Source of the DNA: Methylococcaceae bacterium
GTDB lineage: Bacteria > Pseudomonadota > Gammaproteobacteria > Methylococcales > Methylomonadaceae
Assembly (NCBI GenBank): GCA_003155565.1
Contig: PMDM01000171.1
Coordinates: forward strand, 11,189 to 18,953
Direction of reading: 5' to 3'
Length of the DNA: 7,765 nt
A model generated the notes under the pieces. That model made no database searches, was not told the DNA's origin, and saw nothing but the letters and a program-made list of their open reading frames with translations. Position numbers and translations under genes: made by a program. Below, in pieces: positions 6,315-7,765 of this stretch; position 1 is the first letter of the stretch; each line of letters starts with the position of its first letter.

Positions 6315-7499
6315 ATGTATAACAATAATACTACAACCAAAATTCATTATTTATTACCGGGATGTCTGGCAATTCTTTTGCTGATTGGTTGCACAGATAA
6401 TAAATCTAGCAGCTCAGATTCCAAACAGCTTTCGGAAATTCAGGCTAAGCAAATTCAACCTTCATCGAAACAGCAGCCAGATAGGCAAACCATAAATAAA
6501 CATAACACTGTTACAATTCCAAAGGCATCTCGCCCCTACATTACTGTGGCAACCATTAGTCCACAAGCCTTTGCAGCCACTGTGCAAGCGCCATCGCGAG
6601 TAGAATTTCGTGCAAAAGCACTCTCCACTGTAGGCGCTGTAGTTTCTGGGCGTTTAAGTGATATTGATGTGCAAGTTGGTGACCCTATTAAGGCAGGAAC
6701 CCGGTTGGGCATTCTTGAAAGCACAGAAGCTGCGCAAATGCGCTCGGATGTTTTACGCACAAAAGATGAGTTGCAACGTGCGGAAGATAGGGCAAGAAGG
6801 CAAGAATCTATGTTAAAGAAGGGTGTTGGCCTCGAAATTGAACGGAACGAAGCTAACATCATGCTGAGGGAGGCCCGCACCGACTATGAGCGCAGTGTGC
6901 AGGCAACCCAATTGCTAGGCAGCGGCACCGACCAATCGGTGGTATTACGCGCACCCATCAATGGGGTTGTTTTACGTGTTAATGTTTCGATTGGGACTGC
7001 GGTGGAAGCTGGAGCAGTCCTGTTTGAGCTGGGTGAGCCGGGAGCGCTCTGGATTGTTGCGGACGTTTTCGAGAATGATTTGCCGTTGATTGAAAAAGGC
7101 GCCAAAGTTAATTTACAAATTTCCACCGTATCCAAACCCGTCACAGGGCATGTTGCTGCAGTGAGCGCAGCAATGCAAGCTGATCTCAGGCGCGGTGCCG
7201 TTTATATAGAGTTGGATAACGCCAGTCTGCCGTTAAAAGCTGGGATGTTTGCTAGAGCCATGATTGAGGTTGCAGGCCCCAAGAGAATCGTATTGCCGAC
7301 TTCAGCAGTATTAATTAAAGATAAAAATCAAACCGTTGTTTATATAGAAAGTTCCGATGGTGTGTTTGAGCCCCGCAATGTACTTATCGGACAAGCGCAT
7401 GATGGCTTTGTGCCCGTACTGGAAGGCCTTAATACGGGTGAGCGTGTGGTGACATCGGGAACTTTGTTGCTGGATTCAGAAGCTTCAATGTTGTTATAG
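6315..7499 (+). CDS. Second CzcB-like periplasmic adaptor lipoprotein (RND membrane fusion protein)
   Basis: Adaptor of a second RND exporter, 394 residues from ATG 6315 (398 from an in-frame TTG at 6303). Neither start has a clear Shine-Dalgarno; the ATG is preferred by codon type. The lipoprotein signal ends in LLIGC (Cys 26 from the ATG), followed by a low-complexity Ser/Lys/Gln linker up to about residue 75. Numbered from the TTG: first lipoyl half about 105-142 (VSGRLSDIDVQVGD, AGTRLGILES), a short helical hairpin about 145-205, second lipoyl half about 213-245 (LRAPINGVVLRVNVSIGTAV), a beta-barrel about 248-322 (LKAGMFARAMIEV), and a membrane-proximal domain to the end (ERVVTSGTLLLDSEA). 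It is clearly divergent from the first adaptor, so not a recent duplicate. Its stop overlaps the ribosome binding site of the next permease, its evident partner. Substrate is not readable; metal is inferred from the permease family. Confidence 0.9.
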   Translation: MYNNNTTTKIHYLLPGCLAILLLIGCTDNKSSSSDSKQLSEIQAKQIQPSSKQQPDRQTINKHNTVTIPKASRPYITVATISPQAFAATVQAPSRVEFRAKALSTVGAVVSGRLSDIDVQVGDPIKAGTRLGILESTEAAQMRSDVLRTKDELQRAEDRARRQESMLKKGVGLEIERNEANIMLREARTDYERSVQATQLLGSGTDQSVVLRAPINGVVLRVNVSIGTAVEAGAVLFELGEPGALWIVADVFENDLPLIEKGAKVNLQISTVSKPVTGHVAAVSAAMQADLRRGAVYIELDNASLPLKAGMFARAMIEVAGPKRIVLPTSAVLIKDKNQTVVYIESSDGVFEPRNVLIGQAHDGFVPVLEGLNTGERVVTSGTLLLDSEASMLL

Positions 7500-7503
7500 G
7501 GGG
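7498..7503 (+). promoter_or_regulatory. Ribosome binding site of the second RND permease
   Basis: The G-rich AGGGGG overlaps the TAG stop of the adaptor (7497-7499) and ends eight bases before ATG 7512. This supports the start and a common mRNA for the two genes. Confidence 0.6.
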
Positions 7504-7511
7504 CAGCCATC

Positions 7512-7765
7512 ATGTTACGGACGCTAATTGATAGTTGTGTACACAGGCGACTTGCTGTCATTGTAATAACCGTGATAGTTACGGTTTTTGGTGTGCACGC
7601 TTTTATGGAAACTCCCATCGAAGCCTATCCTGATGTGACTAATACACAGGTTACCGTTATTAGCCTAATGCCGGGTTACGCGCCCGAGGAAGTCGAACGG
7701 CAAGTGACGGTTCCGTTGGAACGGGTGTTGAATGGAACGCCCGACATGATTCAAATGCGCAGCCA
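7512..7765 (+). CDS. Second CzcA-like RND permease, N-terminal part (cut by the window edge)
   Basis: Only the first 84 codons are present; the reading frame is still open at the window edge. They contain TM1 (about 14-31), then PIEAYPDVTNTQV (35-47), MPGYAPEEVERQV (53-65), and PLERVLNGTP (68-77) ending in MRS. These are the N-terminal hallmarks of the heavy-metal efflux RND family. A hand alignment without gaps against the first permease gives about 38 identities in 84 residues (45%), so the two are related but distinct. TM4, which would indicate the metal class, lies outside the window. It is paired with the adaptor just upstream. Confidence 0.88.
   Translation, partial: MLRTLIDSCVHRRLAVIVITVIVTVFGVHAFMETPIEAYPDVTNTQVTVISLMPGYAPEEVERQVTVPLERVLNGTPDMIQMRS

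Noticed and set aside
1..7765. CRISPR arrays, tRNA or rRNA genes, insertion sequences, toxin-antitoxin pairs
   Set aside because: No regularly spaced repeats, cloverleaf-like sequences, transposase motifs or paired small genes were seen. The coding space is filled by efflux genes.

Overview
The window reads as a piece of a proteobacterial chromosome, probably gammaproteobacterial. It has moderate GC content, double-membrane envelope proteins, and scattered short intergenic repeats of the TTCGACAAGCTCAGG type. The exact taxon cannot be fixed from this sequence. All recognisable genes are on the + strand and all belong to heavy-metal efflux of the RND type (resistance, nodulation, division) or to its apparent regulation.

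Layout. 1-139 is a non-coding lead-in whose first bases look like the edge of an intergenic repeat. 140-5825 holds a complete CzcCBA-type tripartite exporter: an outer-membrane channel (czcC-like, 140-1507), a lipoprotein adaptor (czcB-like, about 1572-2735) and a 1022-residue RND permease (czcA-like, 2757-5825). Immediately after it, with its ribosome binding site overlapping the permease stop codon, is a 108-residue divergent PII signalling protein (5835-6161) with a shortened T-loop. A 141-153 base intergenic region (depending on the start chosen for the next gene) carries nested hairpins, a candidate promoter and a composite direct repeat. A second adaptor lipoprotein (about 6315-7499) and the first 84 codons of a second RND permease (7512 to the window edge) follow.

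How it works together. The permease uses the proton gradient to move divalent metal cations. The adaptor bridges it to the outer-membrane channel, so the ions leave the cell. The first permease keeps the acidic residues in transmembrane helix 4 (D393, D399, E406) that mark divalent-metal members such as CzcA, and lacks the corresponding sequence of Cu/Ag exporters such as CusA. Co-transcription of a cytoplasmic PII-like protein suggests that a nucleotide- or metal-sensing protein tunes the pump or its expression. The second adaptor-permease pair has no channel gene upstream in this window. It may borrow the first CzcC-like protein or have its own gene downstream.

The observations most worth following are the PII gene wedged between two RND systems, its missing uridylylation site and histidine cluster, the VEA in place of VEN in helix 4 of the permease, and a hairpin flanked by a 7-base direct repeat that separates a good Shine-Dalgarno from the czcB start.
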